Assembly (NCBI GenBank): GCA_947628215.1
Contig: CANQYZ010000015.1
Location: 1-42,348, forward strand
Source of the DNA: an uncultured Clostridia bacterium
GTDB lineage: Bacteria > Bacillota > Clostridia > TANB77 > CAG-508
Direction of reading: 5' to 3'
Length of the DNA: 42,348 nt
Positions 1-8,704 of the stretch are shown here, piece by piece (the stretch's first letter is position 1; each line of letters starts with the position of its first letter). The position numbers and the translations under genes were made by a program. Below the pieces are notes generated by a model, which was given only the letters and a program-made list of their open reading frames with translations, did not search any database and was not told the DNA's origin.

Positions 1-521
1 CAAGAGCTATAGCAGATCAAGCAAGAACAATAAGAATACCAGTTCATATGGTAGAAACTATTAATAAACTTATTCGTACATCAAGACATCTATTACAACA
101 ACTAGGAAGAGAGCCTACGCCAGAAGAGATTGCTGAAGAAATGGAAATTCCAGTTGAGAAAGTTATGGAAATACAAAAAATTGCTCAAGATCCAGTATCA
201 CTTGAGACTCCAATTGGAGAAGAAGATGATAGCCATTTAGGAGATTTCATTCCAGATGATGAATCACCAGCTCCACAAGATTCTGCAGCATATACTTTAC
301 TTAAAGAGCAATTAGAAGAAGTAATGACAACATTAACTCCAAGAGAAGCTAAAGTTTTAAAATTGAGATTTGGACTAGATGATGGAAAAGCAAGAACTCT
401 TGAAGAAGTTGGTAAAGAATTTCAAGTTACTCGTGAAAGAATAAGACAAATAGAAGCTAAAGCTTTAAGAAAGTTAAGACATCCAAGTAGAAGCAAAAGA
501 TTAAAAGATTATATGGGATAG
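1..521 (+). CDS. rpoD: RNA polymerase primary sigma factor RpoD, C-terminal part
   Basis: The gene is open at the left edge and the reading frame enters at base 3, so only the last 173 or so residues are seen. It is the housekeeping sigma-70 factor that directs RNA polymerase to TTGACA/TATAAT promoters. Visible parts are the end of region 2, region 3 ([13 protein letters not shown]) and region 4, with the -35-reading helix-turn-helix [18 protein letters not shown] and the conserved C-terminal [13 protein letters not shown]. It is followed after 11 bases by a small gene that is probably co-transcribed. Several promoters in the window match the consensus expected for this factor. Identification is certain from region 4. 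Confidence 0.98.
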   Translation, partial: RAIADQARTIRIPVHMVETINKLIRTSRHLLQQLGREPTPEEIAEEMEIPVEKVMEIQKIAQDPVSLETPIGEEDDSHLGDFIPDDESPAPQDSAAYTLLKEQLEEVMTTLTPREAKVLKLRFGLDDGKARTLEEVGKEFQVTRERIRQIEAKALRKLRHPSRSKRLKDYMG

Positions 522-532
522 AGGAAACGAAA

Positions 533-694
533 ATGGAAGAAAAGAAAGAAATTGAAATCGTCAGAGGAGACGGAAAAGATTTAAATATTTCACCAGTTGA
601 AGATCACATAAATGATTTAGTAAATAAAAAGAAAAATATTGATAAAAAGAAAATAGTTATTCCAGAAATAAAGAAAGAAGAAAGCGATAAATAA
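533..694 (+). CDS. small hypothetical protein downstream of rpoD
   Basis: A 53-codon ORF starting ATG with the ribosome site GAGG about eight bases upstream, lying 11 bases after the rpoD stop. The product begins MEEKKEIEIVRGDGKDLNIS and is highly charged (rich in Lys and Glu), with no membrane segment or cysteine. I do not recognise the family. The good ribosome site, tight spacing to rpoD and the absence of any other feature here make it likely to be a real gene. It ends before the tRNA promoter. Confidence 0.6.
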   Translation: MEEKKEIEIVRGDGKDLNISPVEDHINDLVNKKKNIDKKKIVIPEIKKEESDK

Positions 695-728
695 AATAAA
701 GGATATTATTATAAAAGTTTAAAAAAGG

Positions 729-757
729 TTGACAAAACTGAAAATAGATTTTATAAT
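729..757 (+). promoter_or_regulatory. consensus sigma-70 promoter of tRNA-Met
   Basis: A perfect TTGACA (729-734), a 17-base spacer and a perfect TATAAT (752-757). The tRNA starts 13 bases further on, as expected for a stable-RNA promoter. Confidence 0.9.
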
Positions 758-769
758 AATATCTGTTAC

Positions 770-846
770 GGCGAGGTAGCTCAGTTGGCTAGAGCATCCG
801 GTTCATACCCGGCAGGTCGAGAGTTCGAATCTCCCTCTCGCTACCA
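770..846 (+). tRNA. tRNA-Met (CAT), elongator type
   Basis: A complete cloverleaf of 77 bases including an encoded CCA. Acceptor arm GGCGAGG pairs with TCTCGCT, the D arm is GCTC/GAGC, the anticodon loop is TTCATAC (CAT), and the T loop is TTCGAAT. The G1:U72 closing pair argues for elongator methionine rather than initiator tRNA. One A-C mismatch in the T stem and one T-C mismatch at the top of the anticodon stem are unusual but tolerable. It is the only tRNA in the window. Confidence 0.95.
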
Positions 847-883
847 ACGACGTATCTGTTTTAACTATAGAACAGATTATATA

Positions 884-920
884 AATACCATTCTTTGTAT
901 TGAAAAAGGATGGTATTTTT
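884..920 (+). terminator. rho-independent terminator after tRNA-Met
   Basis: Inverted repeat ATACCATTCTTT / AAAGGATGGTAT with a short loop, followed by TTTTTTAT. It closes the tRNA transcription unit. Confidence 0.8.
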
Positions 921-1045
921 TATGTATTATCTTATCCAAATGATGATAAATATAGAATTATATTTTTTAGTAATATAAAATTGAAAATATCATTGATATT
1001 TAAGAACAATTGTTTTGCATTTCAAGTATAAAAATATGTTAAAAT

Positions 1046-1776
1046 GGAGTTGAGTTTTGGTATGCTAGAGAACTACAAGTTGTGTTGGATTACAAAGAAT
1101 GGAGAAAATTTGAAGGAGTAATAGAAAAAGCAAAGTTAGCTTGCAAAAATAGCAATATCAATGCATTTGAACATTTTGTCGGCACCGACAAGTTGTCAAA
1201 ACGCGCTAATAATGCGGAAGTTATAATAAAGGATTATAAACTGTCTCGTTATGCTTGCTATTTAATAGCACAAAATGGAGATAGCAGAAAAAAAGTTATA
1301 GCTTTAGCTCAAACCTATTTTGCAGTTCAAACAAGAAAGCAAGAAATTACAGAAAAAGAATATACTATGCTAACAGAAGATGAGAAGAGATTTTATCAAA
1401 GAGATTTAACAAGAAAAGGAAACTATTCACTAAATCAAACAGCTAAAAGAGCAGGTGTAAAAAACTTTGATAAATTTCATAATTTTGGATATAAAGGTTT
1501 ATATAATGGAGAAACAGCAGATGATATTGCAAAAAGAAAGGGATTAAGATACAGAGAAGATATCTTAGATAATATGGGAAGTGAAGAACTTGCAGCTAAT
1601 TTATTTCGTATTACACAGACAGAATCAAAATTAAAGAAAGACAATGTTAGTAGTGAAAAAGAGGCGAATAAAACTCATTATAATATTGGGAAAATATTAG
1701 AGAAGTAATTGCAAAAAATGTTGGAACAATGCCCGAAGATTTACCTACACCAAAAAAGAGAATAATAAAAGTTTAA
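1046..1776 (+). pseudogene. dinD: decayed dinD (DNA-damage-inducible protein D)
   Basis: The open part (1082-1708) encodes a DinD/BRO-type core: DYKEWRKFEGVIEKAKLAC, LSRYACYLIAQNGD and the ALAQTYFAVQTRKQE block. Both ends are broken. Upstream, codons from 1046 still read NGVEFWYARELQVV in frame, but a TAA at 1040-1042 cuts them from any start codon, and the usual first 15 or so residues cannot be found. Downstream, one A is missing in the A-run near 1691-1694. The other frame continues as REVIAKNVGTMPEDLPTPKK to a stop at 1774-1776, which is the normal DinD tail. The break is not at a CGG codon, unlike the five frameshifts described elsewhere in this window, so it is treated as true decay. 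Confidence 0.85.
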
Positions 1777-1930
1777 GAGAAAAATAACATTTCCTTAAGG
1801 ATAGCTTTGCATAATTTAAAATGTTATGCAAAATTAATGAAAACTGATTGATAATTTTATATCAACCTTCAAAAGAGCCAACGAGTTGCAGATGTCTACG
1901 TCAATGATACTCAAAAATCAAAAAAGTGTT

Positions 1931-1975
1931 TAAAAATAGCATGTTTCAATAAATTTGAGATATGCTATTTTTAAA
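1931..1975. terminator. bidirectional terminator-like hairpin
   Basis: Perfect 12-base arms TAAAAATAGCAT (1931-1942) and ATGCTATTTTTA (1962-1973), A-rich on the left and T-rich on the right. It follows the dinD remnant and could stop transcription either way. Confidence 0.65.
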
Positions 1976-1984
1976 ATCTATTAC

Positions 1985-2052
1985 TTTTCTAAGGCATGTA
2001 ATGTATCATTATTACCGATATAATTATTATTTTTTGGGATGTATCTTGTTCC
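1985..2052 (-). pseudogene. remnant of a second rpmA (bL27) copy
   Basis: This stretch aligns with the middle of the intact rpmA at 3225-3293 in the same orientation. Over the first 36 bases (1985-2020 against 3225-3260), 32 are identical without a gap, then the match continues with one gap to TTGTTCC. The matching part of intact rpmA encodes roughly [20 protein letters not shown]. No open frame is left. The region between 1777 and 2127 holds no other gene that I can support. Confidence 0.7.
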
Positions 2053-2127
2053 AATCTACTTATTATTGCAAAAAAATATATGTTATTGATATAATAAAAA
2101 TAATAAAAAAAAGAAAGGAAAAGAAAA

Positions 2128-3087
2128 ATGCCAAGATTACCAAGAAGAAGTATAAATTTTAATAGAACAACAGTGCAGAACCCAGATAAATCATCAGTAG
2201 AAGAGAAGCTGGATGAGGAGAAAATAAGAAAAGTGGATAAAATACTAAATAATTATAATAAAGGTATAAATGAAGCTTTTAATGATAAAAGACTAGCAGA
2301 TTATGCTAGAAGTGCAGTAGACGAATTTGCTGAAGTCGTTAGAAGTGTAGATGAAGATACTGCAAAAACTCAAGCAGATGGAACACAAAAAGAAAAAACT
2401 ACAAGGAAAATAAATATTCCAAGAGTAAATAGAACAAATCCAACATTTGCTAGTGGTAAAAGAAGACCAGCCCCTACTAGAGTGCAAAAAGAAGATACGG
2501 CAGTAGATACTTCTGCAAAAGGAACAGATGAGAAAAAAGCTGCATCTATAGAAAAACAAGAAGAAAAAAGAGAAATTGACGTATATGAATTATTAAAAGA
2601 TTATGCAAGAAACGGCGATACTGTAAGTAATATGGACGATTTTGACATATTTTTTAAAGCAACAAATAGAATGTCAAAAATAGAGAATATATTAAACTCA
2701 CTTCGAAATGGAAAACTAGATGCAAATATAGTTTTTTTTGGTATACCATTAGATGAATTAAAGTCAAATGATGAAGCATCAGTTATAACTTCAAAAATGG
2801 AAAGTATATTAAGAGATTTTGAACAAATAAAAGGTTTGGATCAAAATGAAAAAATAGATGGAATCCAAGAATTGTCACGTAAAATAAAAGAACTAGAAAG
2901 TCAAGTAGAGCAATCTCCTTCTATAAGAGAACTAAAAGAAAGACCTTTAAATGAAGGTAGAAAAAAGAGTGTTGCTGATTTAACTAAACAAGCATTAATG
3001 AGTGGTGTAACAGTAGAAGATATTAGAAATGCAGAAAATCAACTAGAAAGTGCTACAAAAGATCAAAGAAACGAAGAACAAAGATAA
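2128..3087 (+). CDS. hypothetical coiled-coil protein
   Basis: A 319-residue protein with a good ribosome site (AAAGGAAAAG) before the ATG. It is hydrophilic throughout, very rich in Lys, Glu and Asp, has no cysteine-rich or membrane segment, and shows long predicted helices, for instance SRKIKELESQVEQS near residue 255. The basic start MPRLPRRSINFNR could contact nucleic acid or ribosome, but this is a guess. I do not recognise the family. It lies between the scrap of rpmA at 1985-2052 and intact rpmA, and converges on the latter across a shared terminator. Confidence 0.8.
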   Translation: MPRLPRRSINFNRTTVQNPDKSSVEEKLDEEKIRKVDKILNNYNKGINEAFNDKRLADYARSAVDEFAEVVRSVDEDTAKTQADGTQKEKTTRKINIPRVNRTNPTFASGKRRPAPTRVQKEDTAVDTSAKGTDEKKAASIEKQEEKREIDVYELLKDYARNGDTVSNMDDFDIFFKATNRMSKIENILNSLRNGKLDANIVFFGIPLDELKSNDEASVITSKMESILRDFEQIKGLDQNEKIDGIQELSRKIKELESQVEQSPSIRELKERPLNEGRKKSVADLTKQALMSGVTVEDIRNAENQLESATKDQRNEEQR

Positions 3088-3107
3088 TAAAAATGAATTT
3101 AAAAAAA

Positions 3108-3140
3108 ATTAATAGCAGTGCTTTTGCACTGCTATTAATA
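3108..3140. terminator. bidirectional terminator between the coiled-coil gene and rpmA
   Basis: Arms ATTAATAGCAGTGC (3108-3121) and GCACTGCTATTAAT (3126-3139) form a 14-bp stem with a TTTT loop. Read on the minus strand it is followed by eight Ts, so it is the terminator of rplU-rpmA. It can also stop the convergent gene. Confidence 0.9.
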
Positions 3141-3154
3141 TATATGTTTATTAG

Positions 3155-3415
3155 TTATTTTGATTCTGGATAAACACTAACTTGTTTTTTGTCTTTACCT
3201 TTTCTTTCAAATTTAACAACACCGTTTTCTAAAGCATATAATGTATCATCACTACCGATACCTACATTATTTCCTGGATGTATTTTTGTTCCTCTTTGTC
3301 TAACTAATATATTTCCAGCTAATACTGATTGTCCATCAGCTCTTTTAGCTCCTAAACGCTTTGACTCACTGTCTCTACCGTTCTTAACACTACCTTGACC
3401 TTTTTTATGTGCCAT
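3155..3415 (-). CDS. rpmA: 50S ribosomal protein bL27
   Basis: An 86-residue bL27, the large-subunit protein whose N-terminal arm reaches the peptidyl-transferase centre. It starts directly [20 protein letters not shown], with typical [18 protein letters not shown] and [13 protein letters not shown] segments. It lies 54 bases after rplU with its own ribosome site (GGGAGTG) upstream. Many Firmicutes carry an N-terminal leader on bL27 that the protease Prp removes, and have the prp gene between rplU and rpmA. Here both the leader and prp are missing. Confidence 0.98.
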   Translation of the reverse strand: MAHKKGQGSVKNGRDSESKRLGAKRADGQSVLAGNILVRQRGTKIHPGNNVGIGSDDTLYALENGVVKFERKGKDKKQVSVYPESK

Positions 3416-3469
3416 CTAAATTCACTCCCTTCACATATTAATTTTATATGTTTCGATTATATTTTACTA

Positions 3470-3832
3470 TTATTCAGCTTTTGCTTTTGATTCAGTTTCA
3501 GCAACTTCTTTTTTAGCTGTAGCTAATTTTATAGATGTTATTTCTACTTTTGTATATGGTTGTCTATGTCCTCTTGTTCTTCTGTAGTTTTTCTTAGCTT
3601 TATACTTGAAAACAAGTATTTTTTTACCTTTTCCATGAGAAACTACTTTTCCTTCAACTTTAACACCTTTTACATAAGGATTTCCAACTTGTACTTTTTT
3701 ATCATCAGATACTAAAATAACTTTATCAAAAGTAACTTTTTTACCTTCTTCAGTATCTAATTTTTCGAAAAATACAACATCTCCTTCTGAAACTTTGTAT
3801 TGTTTACCACATGTTTCAATAATTGCGTACAT
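3470..3832 (-). CDS. rplU: 50S ribosomal protein bL21
   Basis: A 120-residue bL21 that binds 23S rRNA. It shows the family start [20 protein letters not shown] and the conserved block [15 protein letters not shown] with PYTKVEIT. The last 15 or so residues ([14 protein letters not shown]) are a charged tail beyond the usual end. The ribosome site GGGAGGTG precedes the ATG. It is the first gene of rplU-rpmA, transcribed from a consensus promoter through a structured leader of about 95 bases that may mediate feedback control. Confidence 0.98.
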   Translation of the reverse strand: MYAIIETCGKQYKVSEGDVVFFEKLDTEEGKKVTFDKVILVSDDKKVQVGNPYVKGVKVEGKVVSHGKGKKILVFKYKAKKNYRRTRGHRQPYTKVEITSIKLATAKKEVAETESKAKAE

Positions 3833-3930
3833 TTAAGTACACCTCCCTTTTTCGTATACTCGCTAATCCTAAATTTTAGGTAACTAAACTTAATTAGTCT
3901 TTAAGAACCTTAACTAAGCGGATTACAGTT
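3833..3930 (-). promoter_or_regulatory. structured 5' leader of rplU (candidate bL21 leader)
   Basis: Between promoter and start codon lie a hairpin TTAGT/ACTAA (3894-3917), a hairpin CCTAAATTTTAGG (3868-3880) and a possible closing stem TAATCC (3864-3869) with GGATTA (3920-3925). The closing stem and the second hairpin compete for bases 3868-3869, so two structures are possible. bL21 leaders are known in Firmicutes as autoregulatory elements. Assignment here is by position and shape only. Confidence 0.5.
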
Positions 3931-3934
3931 TTAT

Positions 3935-3963
3935 ATTGTAACATAGAGAGGAGTAAATGTCAA
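3935..3963 (-). promoter_or_regulatory. promoter of rplU-rpmA
   Basis: On the minus strand: TTGACA (3963-3958), 17-base spacer, TACAAT (3940-3935). Start of transcription is expected near 3928. Confidence 0.88.
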
Positions 3964-4036
3964 CAAATTTTGTCTTGAAATTTAAATCTACGACTGATAT
4001 AATAAACAAAAATTAAGAAGCAGGAGGGAAATTATT

Positions 4037-4831
4037 TTGGAAAGTCCAGGAGCTAAGTTTACAATTGTTATAATAGCAATTGTTGCTATTATTGCTATAT
4101 CAGCAGTTATTATTATGAATCCAGAAAGTGGAGAAAAAAATAAGGAAGATGCAAATAGTACAAATGTTGCACAAGAAGAAAAAGAGGAAGAAAAAAATAT
4201 AGATTATATGGCAAATGCAGAAAAACAATTAGCTATGCCTGAAGAAGGAGAGACAGTTGCTATAATGCATGTAAAAGATTATGGTGACATTAAATTAAAG
4301 TTCTTTGCAGATAAAGCACCAAAAGCAGTAGAAAACTTCTTAACACATGCAAAAGAAGAATATTATAACGGAGTTACATTCCATAGAGTAATGGAAGACT
4401 TTATGATTCAAGGTGGAGATCCTGAAGGAACAGGTGCTGGAGGAGAAAGCATCTGGGGAGAAGGATTTGGAGAAGAAATAGATGATACTTTGGTTCCATA
4501 TAGAGGATCTTTATGTATGGCTAGTGCAGGATTTGGAAATTCTTCAATTGGAAGTCAATTCTTCATTACTCAAGCCAAACCAACAGATGACAATAGAGCA
4601 TATTTTAACCAAATAGGAATAGACGAAAAACTTATGGAAGCTTATGAAAAATATGGTGGATATATGAGCTTAAATGGATATTATACAGTCTTTGGTCAGG
4701 TATATGAAGGTATGGACGTAGTAGATAAGATTGCGAAAACAAAAGTTGAGGATAATGGAGCTGGAGAAATGTCTTCACCAGTAAAAAAAGTAGTAATAGA
4801 GAGCATTGATGTAGAAGAATATAAAAAATAA
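4037..4831 (+). CDS. membrane-anchored cyclophilin-type peptidyl-prolyl isomerase
   Basis: 264 residues. The start is TTG at 4037, chosen because AGGAGGG lies eight bases upstream. Residues 8-28 form one membrane segment (FTIVIIAIVAIIAISAVIIM) without a lipobox, so the protein is held in the membrane with its catalytic part outside. A charged linker follows, then a cyclophilin domain from about residue 75: APKAVENFLTHAKEEYYNG, FHRVMEDFMIQGGDPEGTG, GSQFFIT and the C-terminal VFGQVYEGMDVVDKI. It catalyses cis-trans isomerisation of prolyl bonds and probably helps fold exported proteins. It is a single-gene unit ended by a strong terminator. Confidence 0.95.
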   Translation: MESPGAKFTIVIIAIVAIIAISAVIIMNPESGEKNKEDANSTNVAQEEKEEEKNIDYMANAEKQLAMPEEGETVAIMHVKDYGDIKLKFFADKAPKAVENFLTHAKEEYYNGVTFHRVMEDFMIQGGDPEGTGAGGESIWGEGFGEEIDDTLVPYRGSLCMASAGFGNSSIGSQFFITQAKPTDDNRAYFNQIGIDEKLMEAYEKYGGYMSLNGYYTVFGQVYEGMDVVDKIAKTKVEDNGAGEMSSPVKKVVIESIDVEEYKK

Positions 4832-4844
4832 AATAGTAAAATAA

Positions 4845-4879
4845 AAATACTTGCTAGGATTTATAGCAAGTATTTTTTT
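4845..4879 (+). terminator. terminator of the cyclophilin gene
   Basis: Arms AATACTTGCTA and TAGCAAGTATT around a seven-base loop, followed by TTTTTT. Confidence 0.92.
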
Positions 4880-4914
4880 ATCTGCATTAAAATGTAAAAT
4901 AATGACAGATATAA

Positions 4915-4943
4915 TTGTAAAAAAATAGAAAATGATATATACT
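4915..4943 (+). promoter_or_regulatory. candidate promoter of the cas operon
   Basis: TTGTAA (4915-4920), 17 bases, TATACT (4938-4943). The inverted repeat TACTTCT (4940-4946) / AGAAGTA (4962-4968) overlaps the -10 box and the transcription start, so it could be an operator or a 5' hairpin just before the ribosome site AAAGGAGA. Confidence 0.55.
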
Positions 4944-4981
4944 TCTAAAAAATAATAATTAAGAAGTAAAAGGAGAAATAT

Positions 4982-7900
4982 ATGGATAAAGAAAATAATT
5001 TGTATGATAATTTACATAAGAAATATTCATTATCTAAAACATTATGCTTTGAATTAAAACCTGTAGGTAAAACTTTAGAAAATATTAAAAAAAATGAAAT
5101 CTTATTGCAAGATGAAAAAAGAGCGGTATCTTATAAAAAAGTAAAAAAATATTGTGATGAATATCATAAATTTTTTATTGATAAGTGTATGAGCAATTTT
5201 AAATTATCAGATGAACTTTTAGATAAGTACTATTTTTTATATAAAGAATTAAGAAAAAATACAAGCAAAACAGATGAAGAGAAAAAAGAGTTTGATGAAG
5301 TAAAAGGTAAATTAAGAAAAGAAATTTCAGAAAGATTTAAAAAAAATGAAGAGTTTAAAGGACTTTTTGGAAAAGATATTATTGAATCATATTTAAAAGT
5401 CTTTTATAAAGATAGTCCGGAAAAATTAAATGATATAGCAGAATTTAAAAAATTTACTACATATTTTACTGGATTTAATACAAATAGACAGAATATGTAT
5501 GTTGACACAGAAGATAGCACAGCAATAGCTTATAGAATTATAAATGAAAATTTGCCAGTTTTTATAAATAATTTAATTTTATTTGATGAGATAAAAGATA
5601 TATTATCAGGCAAACTAGAAAATTTAATGAAAGATTTGGAAGAATATATTCAAGTAGAAAAAATAGATGATATGTTTAAGTTATCATATTTTAATGATGT
5701 ATTAACTCAAAGAGGAATAGAAGTTTATAATATAGTGATTTCTGGTAAATCAAAAGAAGATGGAGTTAAAATAAAAGGAATCAATGAATATATAAATGAG
5801 TTTAATCAAAAAAATAAAGATAAGAAAATTCCAAAATTTCGTCAATTATATAAGCAAATCTTGAGTGATAAGATAGGTGCATCTTTTGTAATGGATACAA
5901 TAGATACAGATGAAGAGCTAGTTAATAATATACAAAATTATTATTTAGTTTTAAAAAATATTTTATTTGAAGATAATTCAATAATTAGTTATATAAATGA
6001 TATTGATAAATATGACCTAAACAAAATATATATAAATAATGATACAAGAATAACATCTATTTCACAAGAAATATTTGATGACTGGAACAAGATAAAAGAG
6101 TTGATTTATAAAGATTATGATGATAATTACAAAGGAAAATATAAAATTGAAAGTGAAAAATATGAAGAAGAAAGAAAATCTATAATAAGAAATCAAAAAA
6201 TATATTCATTAGCGTATTTAGAAGAAATTATTAAAAAGTATGATGAGAAATATAGCATTGTAAATTACATAAAGAATTATATTAATGAAAATAAACTTAT
6301 AAAAAATATTGAAGATAAATATGCTAATTGTGAAGAAATATTAAATTACAAGTATAATGAAAATGATAGAGAATTATTAAAAAATGAGAATTATATAGAA
6401 AAGATTAAAGACTTATTAGACAGTATTAAAATTCTTCAAGAATTTATTAAATTAGTAATTCCAAAAGACAATACAATTGAAAAAGATGAAATGTTTTATA
6501 ACAGTATAGAAGAGAATTACAACAAAATTGCTGAAATTATTACTTTGTATAATAAGACAAGAAATTATTTAACACAAAAACCTTTTTCTAAGGAAAAAAT
6601 AAAAATAAATTTTGAAAATCCAACGTTATTAGATGGATGGGATTTAAATAAAGAAAGAGATAATTTAGGAGTAATACTAGTTAAAGATGAAAAATATTAT
6701 TTAGGAATAATAAATCCATATAATAGAAAAATTTTCTTAAATTATGATAATAGTGTAGATAATGTTGATTGTTATAAGAAAATGGAATATAAACTATTAC
6801 CAGGACCAAACAAGATGTTGCCTAAAGTATTCTTTTCAAAATCAAGAATAGATGAATTTAAGCCTTCAGAAGATTTACTTTATAAATATGATAAAGGTTT
6901 TCATAAAAAAGGAAATGATTTTGATATTAATTTTTGTCATGAATTAATTGATTTTTATAAAAAATCTTTGAATGAACATGAAGAATGGAAAAATTTTGAA
7001 TTTGATTTTAAAAATACAGACGAATACGAAGATATAGGACAATTCTATAAAGATGTAGAAAAGCAAGGATATAAAATTGATTTTAAAAATTATAAAGTAG
7101 AATATATTAATTCATTAGTAGATACAGGAGATTTATATTTATTTCAAATTTATAATAAGGATTTTTCAGAATATAGCAAAGGAAATCCGAATTTACATAC
7201 GATGTATTGGAAAGCACTATTTGATGAAAAAAATTTGAAAGATATAGTTTATAAATTAAATGGACAAGCAGAAATTTTTTATAGGAAAGCTAGTTTAAGG
7301 AAAGAAGATACTGCAAAACATGAGAAAAATCGTCCAGTAAAAAATAAAAATGAAAATAATCCTAAAAAAGAAAGTATATTTACATATGACTTAATAAAAG
7401 ACAAAAGATATACCGAAGATAAATTCCAATTTCATGTCCCAATTACAATAAATTTTATTAATGAAGGAAAAGAATATTTAAATGAAGATGTAAATAAATA
7501 TTTGAAATATAATGATGTAAATGTAATTGGTATCGATAGAGGAGAGAGAAACTTATTATATATTACTGTTATAAATTCACGTGGTGAAATATTAGAACAG
7601 TGTTCATTGAATGAAATAATAAATGAAAACAATAAGATTGAATATAAAACAGACTATCATCAGTTATTAGACAAAAGAGAGAAAGCAAGAGAAGAAGCAC
7701 GTGAATCTTGGAAAACTGTAGAAAATATAAAAGAGTTAAAAGAAGGATATTTAAGCCAAGTTATACATAAAATTGTTAATTTAATGGATAAATATCACGC
7801 TATAATTGTTATAGAAGATTTAAATAAAGGATTTAAAAATTCTAGAATAAAAGTTGAAAAACAAGTATACCAAAAGTTTGAGAAAATGCTAATTGATAAA

Positions 7901-8704
7901 TTAAATTATTTAGTATTTAAAAACAAAGATGAAGAAGAACAAGGTGGATTATATAATGCTTACCAACTTACAAATAAATTTGAGAGTTTTAATAAAATAG
8001 GAAGACAAACAGGAGTATTATTCTACATTCCAGCTTGGTGTACGAGTAAAATTGATCCTACTACTGGATTTATAAATCTACTAAATATAAAATACGAAAG
8101 TGTAGAAAAATCAAAGGAATTCGTAAGTAGAATAGACAATATTAGATTTAATTCTCAAAGCAATTATTATGAATTTGAGATAGACTATGAAAAGCTAACT
8201 AACAAATTATATGGTATTAAGAATAAATGGACTTTGTGTACTTATGGAGATAGGATAGAGACATATAGAAATATAGAAAAAAAGAACAATTGGGATACTA
8301 AAAAAGTAAATTTAACAGAAGAATATAAAAAACTATTTAATAAAAATAACATTGATATTAATAACTTAAAAGAAGATATAATAAAACAAGACAATAAAGA
8401 GTTTTGGTTAGATTTTATGAGGCTATTTAGGTTAATGCTTCAGATGAGGAATAGTGTACCGAATACACAAGAAGATTTCATAATATCACCAGTTAAAAAT
8501 AGAAAAGGTTTCTTTTATAATAATAATGATAAGAAAGAAAAGTTGCCACAAGATGCTGATGCAAATGGAGCATACAATATTGCTAGAAAAGGACTAATGT
8601 TAATAGAACAAATTAGAAAAACGGAAGATAGTAAATTAAACAAAATAAAATTTGAAATATCAAATCAAGAATGGTTAAGTTATGTACAAGAAAGGGATAG
8701 ATAG
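4982..8704 (+). CDS. cas12a: Cas12a (Cpf1) type V-A CRISPR effector nuclease
   Basis: A 1240-residue crRNA-guided DNA endonuclease that also processes its own pre-crRNA, close in layout to the Lachnospiraceae enzyme. RuvC-I is at GIDRGERNLLY (Asp852), RuvC-II at VIEDLNKGFKNSR (Glu945) and RuvC-III at DADANGAYN (Asp1193). The Nuc-domain arginine is in LMLQMRNS (Arg1156). The crRNA-processing triad aligns to His780, Lys789 and Lys806. The PAM-reading block LLPGPNKMLPKVFFSK is conserved, so a T-rich (TTTV-like) PAM is expected by homology. Ribosome site AAAGGAGA precedes the ATG, and the stop overlaps the GTG of cas4 by one base. No damaging change is seen, so the effector should be active. Confidence 0.99.
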   Translation: MDKENNLYDNLHKKYSLSKTLCFELKPVGKTLENIKKNEILLQDEKRAVSYKKVKKYCDEYHKFFIDKCMSNFKLSDELLDKYYFLYKELRKNTSKTDEEKKEFDEVKGKLRKEISERFKKNEEFKGLFGKDIIESYLKVFYKDSPEKLNDIAEFKKFTTYFTGFNTNRQNMYVDTEDSTAIAYRIINENLPVFINNLILFDEIKDILSGKLENLMKDLEEYIQVEKIDDMFKLSYFNDVLTQRGIEVYNIVISGKSKEDGVKIKGINEYINEFNQKNKDKKIPKFRQLYKQILSDKIGASFVMDTIDTDEELVNNIQNYYLVLKNILFEDNSIISYINDIDKYDLNKIYINNDTRITSISQEIFDDWNKIKELIYKDYDDNYKGKYKIESEKYEEERKSIIRNQKIYSLAYLEEIIKKYDEKYSIVNYIKNYINENKLIKNIEDKYANCEEILNYKYNENDRELLKNENYIEKIKDLLDSIKILQEFIKLVIPKDNTIEKDEMFYNSIEENYNKIAEIITLYNKTRNYLTQKPFSKEKIKINFENPTLLDGWDLNKERDNLGVILVKDEKYYLGIINPYNRKIFLNYDNSVDNVDCYKKMEYKLLPGPNKMLPKVFFSKSRIDEFKPSEDLLYKYDKGFHKKGNDFDINFCHELIDFYKKSLNEHEEWKNFEFDFKNTDEYEDIGQFYKDVEKQGYKIDFKNYKVEYINSLVDTGDLYLFQIYNKDFSEYSKGNPNLHTMYWKALFDEKNLKDIVYKLNGQAEIFYRKASLRKEDTAKHEKNRPVKNKNENNPKKESIFTYDLIKDKRYTEDKFQFHVPITINFINEGKEYLNEDVNKYLKYNDVNVIGIDRGERNLLYITVINSRGEILEQCSLNEIINENNKIEYKTDYHQLLDKREKAREEARESWKTVENIKELKEGYLSQVIHKIVNLMDKYHAIIVIEDLNKGFKNSRIKVEKQVYQKFEKMLIDKLNYLVFKNKDEEEQGGLYNAYQLTNKFESFNKIGRQTGVLFYIPAWCTSKIDPTTGFINLLNIKYESVEKSKEFVSRIDNIRFNSQSNYYEFEIDYEKLTNKLYGIKNKWTLCTYGDRIETYRNIEKKNNWDTKKVNLTEEYKKLFNKNNIDINNLKEDIIKQDNKEFWLDFMRLFRLMLQMRNSVPNTQEDFIISPVKNRKGFFYNNNDKKEKLPQDADANGAYNIARKGLMLIEQIRKTEDSKLNKIKFEISNQEWLSYVQERDR

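Noticed and set aside
671..687. 15-base match (GAAAGAAGAAAGCGA) between the small gene after rpoD and the reverse complement of CRISPR spacer 11, suggesting self-targeting
   Set aside because: The match is purine-rich low-complexity sequence at the PAM-distal part of the spacer. The first nine or so spacer bases, the Cas12a seed, do not match, so it is chance.
1962..2162. A possible 66-codon plus-strand gene
   Set aside because: It has no ribosome site, lies over a terminator arm and the rpmA scrap, and overlaps the well-supported start of the coiled-coil gene in another frame.
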